A DNA stretch of 31,865 bases from the IMG/VR virus record IMGVR_UViG_3300025704_000077, positions 1-31,865 of that record; one strand, given 5' to 3'. The stretch comes from a virus. The position numbers and the translations under genes are program-made. Below the pieces are notes generated by a model. It searched no databases. It had not been told where the DNA came from and saw nothing but the letters and a program-made list of their open reading frames with translations. The first letter of the stretch is position 1. Each line of letters opens with the position of its first letter. Shown here in pieces: positions 10,997-20,914 of the stretch.

Positions 10997-13900
10997 TTAA
11001 CCTCCTATAATCTGTGAATAAGTACCCGCTACTTTGGTTATCTGGATGGACTCGCTACTGGTTATTTCTCTAGCTTTAATCTTAAAAGTTCTTTCTGGCT
11101 TATAGTATCCAAGATATATTTGATGAAAGTGGTTCTGAGTAACAGTGGAGTGCGCGTTGTATGCTTCCATAGGATATGTTTCTCCATTGATTTCAGTGCC
11201 TGAAGTTTCCCAATCGAAAGGGTGCAAGTAAACTGTATCACCTACTAAGGGGGTGTTATTTTGATAAGGATTAAACTTAACAGTTGTTCTATCAGTTGTT
11301 GGGTCATACCACCAACTCTGATACTGATCAAAGGCAAAACCATTTGAACCGTCTGAGTTTGTTGACATTCCACAATAAGGTGAGAAATGTTTAGTAAAAT
11401 CACCAGCAACCTTAAAGATGCTCATAGAAGATGTAACAACAGTTCCTAAATTTATAGTTGTTTCGTCTGATGGATTAGGAGCATCAACCGTTATTACAAA
11501 TTCGCCCTCATTTGAAGAGTTAACGTCAAGAAAATTGGCGGTTATGTTTAAATCTAAAACATTTTCAACGTCTGTGGTTACTCCTGAGTTTATACGTAAT
11601 GAATCGCCACATTGTTGCAAGGTGGATGTTAAAGAATTAATATAAACCGTGCTACTATAACCCCGTTTTTGAAAACGCTGTCTAACTGTGCGCTCAATAC
11701 CATCTAACTTAGTCCCATCAGCCGCTACGTCTCTGCCGTCTACTGTACCGCTTACTGCGATGTTACCAACAACGTCTAACTTTTCACTAATACTATTAGT
11801 GCCTGTGTTTATTCCTACGTTGCCTGATGAGTCTATACGCATACGTTCTGTGTTGCTTGTCCATAACGCTAACGGACTTGCTTCACGATTCAACAGGTTT
11901 ACTTGCTTACCTGCTGTAGTACCATTCATTATTATATGAAAGCCATCGCCTGTCCCAGTACCAGTATCAGCATTAGTTAGCTGTATACGAGCATCTGCAT
12001 CTGCTGTTGCTTCGTGTATATGCGCCTCATAGTTAGGACTACTAGTACCTATACCTACTCTGCCATCACCTTTAAGTGTGAGTATGTTATCAGTTGAAGT
12101 TGACCTAAATCCTAAAATGTCGTTTGAAGTAGTAGCGTCTAAATCAGTTTCTATAGTAAATCTATTGCTATTATCAGATGCTCTAAAATACATTCTAGCA
12201 TCGTCAACACCTTCACCGCCTCTAATCGCTAATTCACCATTCACATCTAACGCAGTCGCAGGACTATCAGTACCTATACCTACGTTGCCTGATGAGTCTA
12301 TACGCATGGCTTCAGAGCCAGACATTTTAAAAGCCGCATAGGGTGCAGAGGCTACGCTAGTAGAGTCAAATTCAAAGTTAAACCCACCAACACCACTGCT
12401 TGCGTTAAGCAACATTTGAGTGTTTGTGTCTGTATCTTCTAATTTAATGATAGGTGATGCACTTTCAATATCTAAAGTATAAGCAGGACTACTAGTACCT
12501 ATACCCATATTGCCTGATGAGTCGATAACCGTACGATAAACACCTGCGGAATCATCATAGATACTAAACTTACCGTCAGTGTTAATAATAGAATAGTCTG
12601 AGTTGTTATTAGTATCTGTAAGGTACAAACGAGGTAAAGTAGATTCAATATGAACATCACCAGTAAACGTAGCACCAGTTAACATAGCTGCCCCTGCGGC
12701 AGTTACATTAGCTGTGTCCGTTATGTCTGCGGCTGGTTCTATAGTATCTAACTTAGAACCGTCATAGGCTACGTCTCTTCCTTCTATGTCTCCAGTTACA
12801 TTTAAATCTCCAGAGGAGGTTAATGTTAAGTTTGTTGTAGCCGCAGTACCGACCGAGAAAGTACCATTATCTAAAACATTAAACTTAACTGTGCTATTCG
12901 TACCGTTTGCCTGTAAAGCGATAGCTCGATGGCTAGAATCAGCTTTAATACCTAAAGGAGCATCTGAAGCAGATACATCAGCCATGTCACCTATTGTAGC
13001 CGTGCCAGTAACTTCTATACCCGTAGAGGTTACGTCCAGTATTTCAGTATTCACACCAATACCAGCATCACCACGGGGTATTGTCATGATACCTGTTACA
13101 AGGTTATAAGAAGCGTCTGTCCCAGCTGCCCCTGTCACCACCTGAGTTACGGGAGAAATGTTATCAGCCACTATGTCAATAAGATCACCAGCAGCAGCAG
13201 CAGAGGTTAACACTACTGAAGTACCGTTACTAGCTGTGTAGTCGTTAGCTGCGGGAGCTACTAACCCAGAGCCTACGAGGTTACAAGATTCCCAAGTGTC
13301 TGTAATATCCATCCGATAAACACGAGCACTATAACCGCTATTAAAGAAATCATCATTACATCCCGTATCTTCTAAATCTTCTAAGTCCTCTAAACCAGCT
13401 TCGGTAGCATTCTCATGATACCATTCGTACTGGAAATTAGTTCCAGCGGGTACTTGATATGTCCAAACCCAATCACCGTTAGCCTCTTGTGTAGCTTCAC
13501 CCTCTGACCACATAGTTTGTGTGCCAGCGGGAGTAGGATATGTATCAACCCAATTCCAAAGATTAGAGTGTATCCATATTCCAGTGGCGTTAGGTTTGCC
13601 CGCTAGTCTAAGGGTGACGGTTACGTTTCCGTTACTGTCCGCTGGTGGGGCGGAGTCGAATGTACTAGCTACAAGTTTAACACCATTAAGGTACACATCT
13701 ACGTGACCAGATTCATAGGACATAGGGAATGTTGTTTGTCCTGTTGCAGCCGTGAAAGATTTACGATTAATGGGGTTAGTAATACCAAGAGCAGCGTTCT
13801 GCCAACCGTTAGCTTGATATACCTTTAGTGTGTTAACACTAGAATCAAACCAAAATGCTCCGATCTGTATTGCAGTACCATCAGAGTATGTTGAAGGTGC

Positions 13901-14506
13901 TACGGTATCTGACCCTAAAAAGGTTCTACCGTAGTGGTTTATCCCTGTAGCGTTTGCTGCCGCAGTTTGCACCGCAGCTGAAATCCCCACAACCGAGTTA
14001 ATAGCAGCTTGACCAGCTTCAGTTAGAGCCATAGATATCCAAGCTGAAGCAGAGCGAACCTTCATTACATTAGTAGCAGTGTCAAACCATAAGTCACCCG
14101 CTTCGGGTGTAGGTACTGTAGGAGAGACAGCAGAAGCACCGTAGTACCTAGCGTTGTAGTCACCAGCAATCATCTCAGCTTTATCAAGGGCTTCTTGAGC
14201 TATGTTGAAGATTTGGTTAGAGTCTTGGTCTAGTGTCTCTGCCTTAAGCATTGAACCAGAAGCAAAGTCTACTTGTCTAGCTGCCGATGCTGTCACACGC
14301 CTTATGCTTATCTTATCACCGTTACTGGGGGTGAAGCCAGTATCGAAAGCTACAAGACTACCTGTTAGGGTATAATCTGTACCTTGTGTTTTGACAACAT
14401 CGTTTACCAGAACAACAATGTCACTGGCTTGTTGGTGACTGGGGGCAACAAAGTTGCTTTGCCCCGTGTAGTCGTACTCATTTATAGAGTGTAAAGTGTT
14501 TGTCAT
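10997..14506 (-). CDS. Tail fibre protein (T7 gp17-like N-terminus) with inserted domain
   Basis: A 1169-residue adhesin. Residues 1-110 match the T7 gp17 N-terminal virion-anchoring domain (YTG-SNFVAPS, VLVNDVVKTQGTDYTLTGS, ISIRRVT, LDQDSNQIFNIAQEALDKA). Two AGDLWFD-like and GAFWFDSSVNTLKVY repeats follow. At about 275-281 (GVKLVAS) a standard fibre motif is broken and resumes at 422 (DYTASNGTSVVLTSAAAAGD); between lies a 140-residue insert resembling a carbohydrate-binding beta-sandwich (VTVTLRLAGK, GIWIHSNLWNW, EANGDWVWTYQVPAGTNFQY, three cysteines and LEDLEDLED). The shaft has GNVGIGTDSP/GNMGIGTSSP and GRDVA-DG-KLD-IE repeats. There is no Peptidase_S74 chaperone visible at the C-terminus. 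The repeats are also visible as DNA repeats. Confidence 0.85.
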   Translation of the reverse strand: MTNTLHSINEYDYTGQSNFVAPSHQQASDIVVLVNDVVKTQGTDYTLTGSLVAFDTGFTPSNGDKISIRRVTASAARQVDFASGSMLKAETLDQDSNQIFNIAQEALDKAEMIAGDYNARYYGASAVSPTVPTPEAGDLWFDTATNVMKVRSASAWISMALTEAGQAAINSVVGISAAVQTAAANATGINHYGRTFLGSDTVAPSTYSDGTAIQIGAFWFDSSVNTLKVYQANGWQNAALGITNPINRKSFTAATGQTTFPMSYESGHVDVYLNGVKLVASTFDSAPPADSNGNVTVTLRLAGKPNATGIWIHSNLWNWVDTYPTPAGTQTMWSEGEATQEANGDWVWTYQVPAGTNFQYEWYHENATEAGLEDLEDLEDTGCNDDFFNSGYSARVYRMDITDTWESCNLVGSGLVAPAANDYTASNGTSVVLTSAAAAGDLIDIVADNISPVTQVVTGAAGTDASYNLVTGIMTIPRGDAGIGVNTEILDVTSTGIEVTGTATIGDMADVSASDAPLGIKADSSHRAIALQANGTNSTVKFNVLDNGTFSVGTAATTNLTLTSSGDLNVTGDIEGRDVAYDGSKLDTIEPAADITDTANVTAAGAAMLTGATFTGDVHIESTLPRLYLTDTNNNSDYSIINTDGKFSIYDDSAGVYRTVIDSSGNMGIGTSSPAYTLDIESASPIIKLEDTDTNTQMLLNASSGVGGFNFEFDSTSVASAPYAAFKMSGSEAMRIDSSGNVGIGTDSPATALDVNGELAIRGGEGVDDARMYFRASDNSNRFTIETDLDATTSNDILGFRSTSTDNILTLKGDGRVGIGTSSPNYEAHIHEATADADARIQLTNADTGTGTGDGFHIIMNGTTAGKQVNLLNREASPLALWTSNTERMRIDSSGNVGINTGTNSISEKLDVVGNIAVSGTVDGRDVAADGTKLDGIERTVRQRFQKRGYSSTVYINSLTSTLQQCGDSLRINSGVTTDVENVLDLNITANFLDVNSSNEGEFVITVDAPNPSDETTINLGTVVTSSMSIFKVAGDFTKHFSPYCGMSTNSDGSNGFAFDQYQSWWYDPTTDRTTVKFNPYQNNTPLVGDTVYLHPFDWETSGTEINGETYPMEAYNAHSTVTQNHFHQIYLGYYKPERTFKIKAREITSSESIQITKVAGTYSQIIGG
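11814..12528 (-). repeat. Coding repeats in the fibre shaft
   Basis: A 29-bp sequence occurs identically at 11814-11842 and 12279-12307 and partly again near 12505-12528 (tgcctgatgagtcgata). It encodes the SGNVGIGT shaft motif. A companion, actactagtacctatacc, occurs near 12038 and 12490. Such repeats favour recombination between shaft segments. They are not a CRISPR array, because spacers are coding and unequal. Confidence 0.7.
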
Positions 14507-14518
14507 TTGATTTTCCTA

Positions 14519-17500
14519 TTATTCGCCTGTTAATGAGATGTTTCCACGATTGGTCGAAGCACCAGATTGTAGTAATAATTCAAAGTAGTTCTTATCTTGA
14601 ACTTGACTGTTAAGTTTGTCGTTCTGAAGAATTACAGTATCAAGCGCACGGTTACGTGCATCATTAATTGCTTTTTTCGTTTCAGTTACACGCATACCGT
14701 GTGTCTTAGTATTTAAAGGAGAACCCATAGGTAAGTTGTTTGCTTTAGAATAGAACAGTACGTTCTCAATCAACACCTTATCTTGTGAAAGTTCCTGCAT
14801 CATTGCATCAAACAATGACATATTTTTACCGTTATAAGCGATCTCGATTGTTCGTAAGTCCTTATCAGGGAAACGATCATCTCTTATCTTTTGACGAGTG
14901 AAGTTACCATAACCTAGATTTTCTAACTTAGCTAAGTAATCAAGAGCTGCCATGTGGTCTTTACTTCTACCTTGTGATAAATCTTCAGAAGTAGCTGCAC
15001 CAAAACCAGTAACTTGAGCATAAGATATTTCACGCTCCATAGCCCACCCAAACGTATCGTAACGTCTTGGTAGGGTTGTACTGTAAGGGTTAACAGACCT
15101 GATTAGTTTATCTTTAATACCTACAGGCTGTGTTAAAGGTGCGTTACCTCTTACTGCTTCTTGAAACTTCTTGATAGAGCTAGGAACAATTTGCAGGGTT
15201 TTGTCTAAGACAAAGTCAGCAAACAAGTCTGCTGCTTTCGCTTTATCTTCACCTTCAGGACTTTCCATTAGACCAGTAAAGCGTACCACTGTACCTACTG
15301 TATCAGACACACCTTGTGTTAAGGCAGAGTCACGAATTGCAGAGATAGCTGTAGCAAATCCTACACCAAAGGTAGCCATGATTTCATCAGGGATTCCACC
15401 CTCATCATCAGCAACACCGTCCATGTTCTTCTTCTCTTGATAATCTAAGTAACCTTCAAGAGCGTTCGTTACAATCGTAGCAGGAATACGTAGCGGTTCC
15501 CACCTAGCAAACGAGACTTCTTTGCCACCGTCTAGGAAGAACGGATCTTTAATGGTCAACGGACGCATTGTAGATTTATTCTTTTCCCCTGTCATGGTGT
15601 AGTCAACATTAGGGCTACCTGAGATAGAACCTTCTGCATACTTAGTAATAACGTAAAGCATCCATGAGTAAGCTACTGCTGCTTCTGTTTTAGCTCTCGC
15701 TGCTCTTGCTGCTCCGTTAATACCAGCCATATCATTTCTAAACTGTGGTAGTAGACTGTTCACTGCTGGTGTTAAACGCATAGACTCATGGAACAACCAT
15801 GCTGGTGTTCTAAAGAATAAGTTACCAATAGCACGAGACCAAGCTTTATCTCTTGTCCAGTCCTCGTAAGCTTTCGCCATACGCTCTGGTAACGCTCCGT
15901 CTGCACTAAAGTCTTTCTTATACAATAACGTCTGTACAGAATCTAAAGCAGCTTCGCCTGTCTCTTGTATACTATCAGCTTCTTTTGTAATTGCTTTTGC
16001 TAATCGCATCGCCTCTGGTGTACCTTCTGCAAACAACTTTTGTGCTTGCGCTCTAAGGTCAGCCACTGAAGCCGTATCGTTAAGAGTTTTAAATGCGCCT
16101 TCGCCCATCTTCTTAACTTCTGCATTAACAAAATCTTCTAGGTCTTTACCTGTCTTACCTTTTCTCGCTCCAAGCTCATAGATAGGTTTTAGCTTCTTCT
16201 CTGTAACGTGGAAGTCATAGCCTTTATCAATTTGCTTTTGGATGTTATCATCGATGTACTTCTCAATATCCTTACCTTTAAGACCTTTCTCTAAAGCCTC
16301 ATCTAGTAGACGATCAAAGCCATCTGCTGTTAGACTAGCTACTGCTGCAATCTCTTGGTTAAACGCATCCGATGCACCAACAAGGCGCGGGAAGAAGCGT
16401 AAGAACTTAGCAGTTTCTGTTGATCCTAAGATAGACTCAATCTTAACACCGCCTTCTAAGAAACGCGAAGGATCAGCGGTAAGCATTGTTTGCTCATACC
16501 GTGCAGCAGCTCTTGCAGATACTAATGACGCTTGTAGCGACCCTTGCATCTGTGAGTAGATTTTAAGACTCTTCTTCCAAGCCATACGGTTCAGTGGATC
16601 ACTGATAATCGTATCAAGCATTGGGTAGAAGGCTACCTTCATTGCTGGGAACACAGTGTTGTAGATAATAGTAGAAGGACTGAATACGCCTGAGATAGAA
16701 GCTTCTAAGAACTTCTCATCTAGTCTAGCTTTAGGTTTAACACCTACGGTACGTTCAATGTCTAGCTCTGCCATCTCATCCAGTATTCGTTGGAACTCTG
16801 GATCAGCATCACGCAGCTCGCGTAACTTAGTTGCACCTTCGTAGTCCTTAGCCTTTAACGCTTTGTCTACTTCTACATCATGTTCGTCTATAATCTTTTG
16901 TAGCTTTCTGTTGTAAACTTTTTGAGAAGCACTCTTCACTGCCGCTTCGTAATCAAACTCTTTACCTTCCGCATCAGCAATCTTTTTGCGATACGTCATA
17001 AAGTCTTGAATCTCTTGTAAGTTTCTACCAGAGTAAGCATTAGCGTGTTTACGCAACATACCAGTTAGTTCCGCTATGTTCTGCGCTGCTTCTAAATCCA
17101 TTTTTAATTTATTCAGTTCTGCATCTGAAATGTTCTTTGTCATCAAACCTTCGATAACATTTAAGTCAGCACCAGCTAGTTCATCTGCTGCATTGATCTG
17201 ACGTAAGATGTCGCTAAACTCTTCAGGTGTGTACTGATGTGTTTCAAAATCATTTATAAAACGCTCTAGTGATCCTTCAGGATTGGTTTTCATTTCCTCA
17301 AAGATGTTGTGAGCGTGTGTGAATACTTTAGGACTAATACGAGCCTTCGGTGGACGAGGGTCGATAGTTTCTTTTGGTTTAACCTTAGCCTTGGTTTTAA
17401 TTACTTTAGGTTTATTATAAGTTACACGTACAGTATTATTACCAGCTTTAGCTTTAGTTTTAATATCAAGTCTTATCTGCGCTGCTTGTGAATCAATGTC

Positions 17501-18748
17501 CTTAACACCAGCATCCTCTAAAAACTTTCTATATTCTTTATAGAAGCGGCTCTTTGATTTTGAACCCATTTGATAAAGTACACGGGCTACGTCATCATCA
17601 AAAAGTAAATCAATAGCTCTGTCACCATAGTTGTATCTAGGCTTAGAACCTTTTAACTCATTTGGTAGTTTAGGGGCTGTCCATACGCCAGCATCTTCTG
17701 CTGCGCCTTCATCAACCTGATCCTTAATAACTTTATCAATCTCTGTAGCGGGTACTTCATCATCCACTGCTTTAGTAATAATAGTATCAGCTTCTGCTTT
17801 TGCATCCGCTAGTTTCTTCTCAGCTAGTATCTGTTTTGCTACCGCTGCTTCATCATTCTTTTTAGCAGCCGCTGCAATCTTAGGTTCGTAATACTTACTC
17901 GCCATTTTACCGACACCGTAGTTTAGTGCAGTACCAATAGCAGCTCCACCAGCAAGACCTATAGTACCCATTAGTAAGGTACGTGAAGTGTCATACTCGT
18001 CTTGTGACCCTGCATCAATTCTAACGTTCTGCATCATCGCATCAGAAGCCATAGCGTGTGCTGCACCTTCTGTACCAGCTAACGCCCCTACTCTTTTAGC
18101 AGAGGTGTTGATACCAACTTTAGCAGCAGCTTCGACAGACTTAGCACTAGCTTTCTTAAGCGATGCTTTTACTGTTTGTCTTAAGGCTTCCTTACCAGCA
18201 AGCTTTGCTGCTTGTCCTGCTACAGCCGATGTACCAAGAGTAGCTAGACCTAACCAGTTAGTTACGTCTGTCATCATCTCCCAGCCAGCTTGACCAGTTG
18301 TGTGCCAGCTCATGTTAACAGCGTCATACTGATCTAACATATAGACAAAGGCTTCTTTAGTTTTCTGGTCTGCCTTCATCACTCTTGACGAGTCAATCGC
18401 CATATCACCAATGTTGTAGTTAAACCCTGCCATCTGTTTCAGACCGTAGTCTGCTAACTTCTCACGGTAAGATTCACCACTGTAACCTTCTAGCTCCTTG
18501 TCACCTTTCTGGGGTACATACCCATAGGTCATTTCAAAGAAGTGTTGAGAAGACTTAATCCAATCATCTTTCTGATGGAGGTCAGTCCACTCAACGTCTT
18601 GTTCAATAACACCAAAAGGTGTGTAGCCTTGTTCTGGTTCTATGACAGGTTGCTCATTGCTTAACGATGAAAGTTCTCCAAGATAATCTCTTTCCTTATC
18701 TTCGTCTTCCAAAGCGTTAAGCTCTGCTAGATAATCTCTGTCTGCCAT
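14519..18748 (-). CDS. Internal virion protein D (T7 gp16-like, ejection protein)
   Basis: A 1409-residue protein in the place of T7 gp16, which is released into the cell at infection and forms part of the DNA-translocating channel. It starts with two DRDYLAELNAL / ERDYLGELSSL repeats and has hydrophobic segments near residues 165-185 (NWLGLATLGTSAVAGQAA) and about 255-280 (LLMGTIGLAGGAAIGTALNY), long charged helical stretches (AKAEADTIITKAVDDE, KPKVIKTKAKVKPKE) and a helical C-terminus. Unlike T7 gp16 I see no lytic transglycosylase motif at the N-terminus. AGGAG precedes the ATG. Confidence 0.8.
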   Translation of the reverse strand: MADRDYLAELNALEDEDKERDYLGELSSLSNEQPVIEPEQGYTPFGVIEQDVEWTDLHQKDDWIKSSQHFFEMTYGYVPQKGDKELEGYSGESYREKLADYGLKQMAGFNYNIGDMAIDSSRVMKADQKTKEAFVYMLDQYDAVNMSWHTTGQAGWEMMTDVTNWLGLATLGTSAVAGQAAKLAGKEALRQTVKASLKKASAKSVEAAAKVGINTSAKRVGALAGTEGAAHAMASDAMMQNVRIDAGSQDEYDTSRTLLMGTIGLAGGAAIGTALNYGVGKMASKYYEPKIAAAAKKNDEAAVAKQILAEKKLADAKAEADTIITKAVDDEVPATEIDKVIKDQVDEGAAEDAGVWTAPKLPNELKGSKPRYNYGDRAIDLLFDDDVARVLYQMGSKSKSRFYKEYRKFLEDAGVKDIDSQAAQIRLDIKTKAKAGNNTVRVTYNKPKVIKTKAKVKPKETIDPRPPKARISPKVFTHAHNIFEEMKTNPEGSLERFINDFETHQYTPEEFSDILRQINAADELAGADLNVIEGLMTKNISDAELNKLKMDLEAAQNIAELTGMLRKHANAYSGRNLQEIQDFMTYRKKIADAEGKEFDYEAAVKSASQKVYNRKLQKIIDEHDVEVDKALKAKDYEGATKLRELRDADPEFQRILDEMAELDIERTVGVKPKARLDEKFLEASISGVFSPSTIIYNTVFPAMKVAFYPMLDTIISDPLNRMAWKKSLKIYSQMQGSLQASLVSARAAARYEQTMLTADPSRFLEGGVKIESILGSTETAKFLRFFPRLVGASDAFNQEIAAVASLTADGFDRLLDEALEKGLKGKDIEKYIDDNIQKQIDKGYDFHVTEKKLKPIYELGARKGKTGKDLEDFVNAEVKKMGEGAFKTLNDTASVADLRAQAQKLFAEGTPEAMRLAKAITKEADSIQETGEAALDSVQTLLYKKDFSADGALPERMAKAYEDWTRDKAWSRAIGNLFFRTPAWLFHESMRLTPAVNSLLPQFRNDMAGINGAARAARAKTEAAVAYSWMLYVITKYAEGSISGSPNVDYTMTGEKNKSTMRPLTIKDPFFLDGGKEVSFARWEPLRIPATIVTNALEGYLDYQEKKNMDGVADDEGGIPDEIMATFGVGFATAISAIRDSALTQGVSDTVGTVVRFTGLMESPEGEDKAKAADLFADFVLDKTLQIVPSSIKKFQEAVRGNAPLTQPVGIKDKLIRSVNPYSTTLPRRYDTFGWAMEREISYAQVTGFGAATSEDLSQGRSKDHMAALDYLAKLENLGYGNFTRQKIRDDRFPDKDLRTIEIAYNGKNMSLFDAMMQELSQDKVLIENVLFYSKANNLPMGSPLNTKTHGMRVTETKKAINDARNRALDTVILQNDKLNSQVQDKNYFELLLQSGASTNRGNISLTGE

Positions 18749-18757
18749 GTTTGGCTC

Positions 18758-20914
18758 CTATTGTTTTTCAATGTATCGCTTAAATTCACTATCGTTGAAT
18801 ATTGCTTGTGGGTTTTCCCTAAGCTGCTGCATATATTCTCTTAGTTGAGGTCTTATTGTATACGCCAAAGTTGGTAAAATACTCTCTAAGGTTACTAAAG
18901 CGTTTTCTACGTAATCTTCTGTAGCTGCTTCTAATACCTCTGGTGAAAACTTTGAGGCTTTATCTAAGTTCTCTTTATAAGCTGTGTTGTTTTTACTTAC
19001 CGTCAGGCTGGGGTCATTATTAGCCTCGTCTAAGTAGCTTAGAATATCCATCAATTCGTTTTGTTCTATGTTAGCAGCTTGATAAGCTTCCTTTAATTCC
19101 TCGTCACTAACTTCAGGAACTGGAACTTCAAAACCAGCCTTTTGCCAATTCTCTACAGCTTTAGGATCATTCTTGTTTGATTCAAACCAGTCAAGTTGTG
19201 ACTGAGTTGGTTCTTTAACGACCTTAGTTGTCTCGTTAGGTACTTCAGTTGTAGTTTCTTCTGTAGTAACTGTTTCACCGTCTAGGCTTACTTCTGATGT
19301 TTGACTAGTGTCAGGCACTCTGTTACGCAACTGATCGAAGAAATCAAAATTAAGATCATCTATCTCATCTGGTGTAAGGGGGTTATCCCAACCTTTATCA
19401 CGCTGTGCTGCTGAATAAAGCTTCCTATACAAACGTTTAGCATCTGCTGTTTGATTTAGAATGTAACCAGCTACCTGTGCTTCAGGCACTGTAAATTTAG
19501 CTGTACCATCTAACAAAGCTTGTACTTCACCAGAAGGGAAGTTAGCTGCCGTATCAACACCAACAAGCAGACCACCTAAGTTATTACTTAAGTAACTTTG
19601 TTCATTATCTAAGAATAGAGGGTTATATAATAAGTATTCATCTAGTGATGCTCTATCTAATGATATCTCATTACCATGCTTATCCTTAACTGGATTACCT
19701 TCCATATCGACAAGAACATCAGTGCCGTCTGCAATAGACTTCTGCACTTGTAACATAAAGTTGTTCTTGTTCTTAGAAGATGCACCGCCAGTAAGCTTAC
19801 CGCGCTCTTCGTGTGCTGTTAGAGCTTGTGTTTGAGCTAAGGTTAGGCTTGGTGTATCGAATGTAATAGTACCGTTAAACGCAGCATCGTCTGCTTTGTT
19901 ACGATCATCAACACGCTTTTGATTACTAGCAGCCACTGCTGAACGTTGGTCTGATTGGAACTTATCCTTTAACGCTACTCTAGCATCAGCAAAGAAATAT
20001 CTAGTAGCGTCATCTTGGTATTCTTTAGGTAAATTCTCAGGAGCTAGTAAGTACGGATTGTTGGTAGCCTTAGCAGCTTCAAGTATGCTTTCACGAACCC
20101 ACTGCTTTTTGATTTCGGGTGGGACGTTGATTCCTGTTTCGTCTGCGTAGGTTTGAAACTTTGCTTCGATTGCTTCATAGGTTCTCCCTGCTGCATTGTT
20201 TCTTAATTCTAGTTTATAAGCATCAGTGGCAGTATCTAGATCACCACTCTCCTCAAGTGTTAAAAAGTTCTCGTGCTCTGTTGTAACAATAGAAGACACA
20301 ACACCTTTGAAGTCTCTCTCAATTTTCTTCTCACCTTCAACAGCTTTAGCTTTAGATGCAGTAATGTTAATACGATCTACACCTTCTTGCCAGCCTTTGT
20401 TGTAACCAACAAGTTCGTGTGCATCCATACCGCTAGTAAGTTCTAGCTCTTGCATATAAGACTCAACGTGATTAAGTCTAGCTACATCGTCTTGCAGAGT
20501 GAAAGAATCCATTGATGCTTCTGCTTCAGCTATCAACCTCTTACCTCTCTCGTACCCTACAGCCGATCTAACTCTTGTTTGGAAACGTAAAGGTAAACTA
20601 GCAAAGGTCTCTGAAGTATAAGGTGAATTACCATTACGCTGCTCTTCTATTTCAGCCGCAGTAATGTTTGCTAAATCTTCTTGTATTAATTTTACACGTT
20701 GTTCGCTTTCTTTTGCTTTAGAATCGAGGAAAGTTCCGCCTAGTGAAGCAAGAGACTCAAGAGCCTTAGCTGTTTGCATCTTACCACTACGGGCAAGCTT
20801 CTGCTCTGCTGTTTCAGATTTTACAAACGTATCTACTTGCTGTGCGCTCTTCTCGTATTGTTTGGTTTGGACAGAACGAGCAAAGTCAACTGTTTCTGCT
20901 AATGATTTACTCAT
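18758..20914 (-). CDS. Internal virion protein C (T7 gp15-like, ejection protein)
   Basis: A 718-residue, mostly helical and acidic protein, close in size to T7 gp15 (747 aa) and in the same place between the gp14-like and gp16-like genes. The N-terminus (SKSLAETVDFARSVQTKQYE) is followed by long helices and an acidic Thr-rich segment (ETVTTEETTTEVPNETTKV, about 545-565). In T7 it sits in the inner core and forms part of the ejection channel. The ATG overlaps the stop of the gp14-like gene by four bases. Confidence 0.75.
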   Translation of the reverse strand: MSKSLAETVDFARSVQTKQYEKSAQQVDTFVKSETAEQKLARSGKMQTAKALESLASLGGTFLDSKAKESEQRVKLIQEDLANITAAEIEEQRNGNSPYTSETFASLPLRFQTRVRSAVGYERGKRLIAEAEASMDSFTLQDDVARLNHVESYMQELELTSGMDAHELVGYNKGWQEGVDRINITASKAKAVEGEKKIERDFKGVVSSIVTTEHENFLTLEESGDLDTATDAYKLELRNNAAGRTYEAIEAKFQTYADETGINVPPEIKKQWVRESILEAAKATNNPYLLAPENLPKEYQDDATRYFFADARVALKDKFQSDQRSAVAASNQKRVDDRNKADDAAFNGTITFDTPSLTLAQTQALTAHEERGKLTGGASSKNKNNFMLQVQKSIADGTDVLVDMEGNPVKDKHGNEISLDRASLDEYLLYNPLFLDNEQSYLSNNLGGLLVGVDTAANFPSGEVQALLDGTAKFTVPEAQVAGYILNQTADAKRLYRKLYSAAQRDKGWDNPLTPDEIDDLNFDFFDQLRNRVPDTSQTSEVSLDGETVTTEETTTEVPNETTKVVKEPTQSQLDWFESNKNDPKAVENWQKAGFEVPVPEVSDEELKEAYQAANIEQNELMDILSYLDEANNDPSLTVSKNNTAYKENLDKASKFSPEVLEAATEDYVENALVTLESILPTLAYTIRPQLREYMQQLRENPQAIFNDSEFKRYIEKQ

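Noticed and set aside
11814-12528. CRISPR-like direct repeats in the tail fibre
   Set aside because: Repeats are in frame, encode the VGIGT shaft motif, and have unequal coding spacers.
11418-13706. Plus-strand open frames opposite the tail fibre and other virion genes
   Set aside because: They are antisense shadows without ribosome-binding sites and with low-complexity sequences; all supported genes are on the minus strand.
10178-14506. Diversity-generating retroelement acting on fibre genes
   Set aside because: No reverse transcriptase or template repeat was found in the window, and no adenine-biased variable C-terminus.
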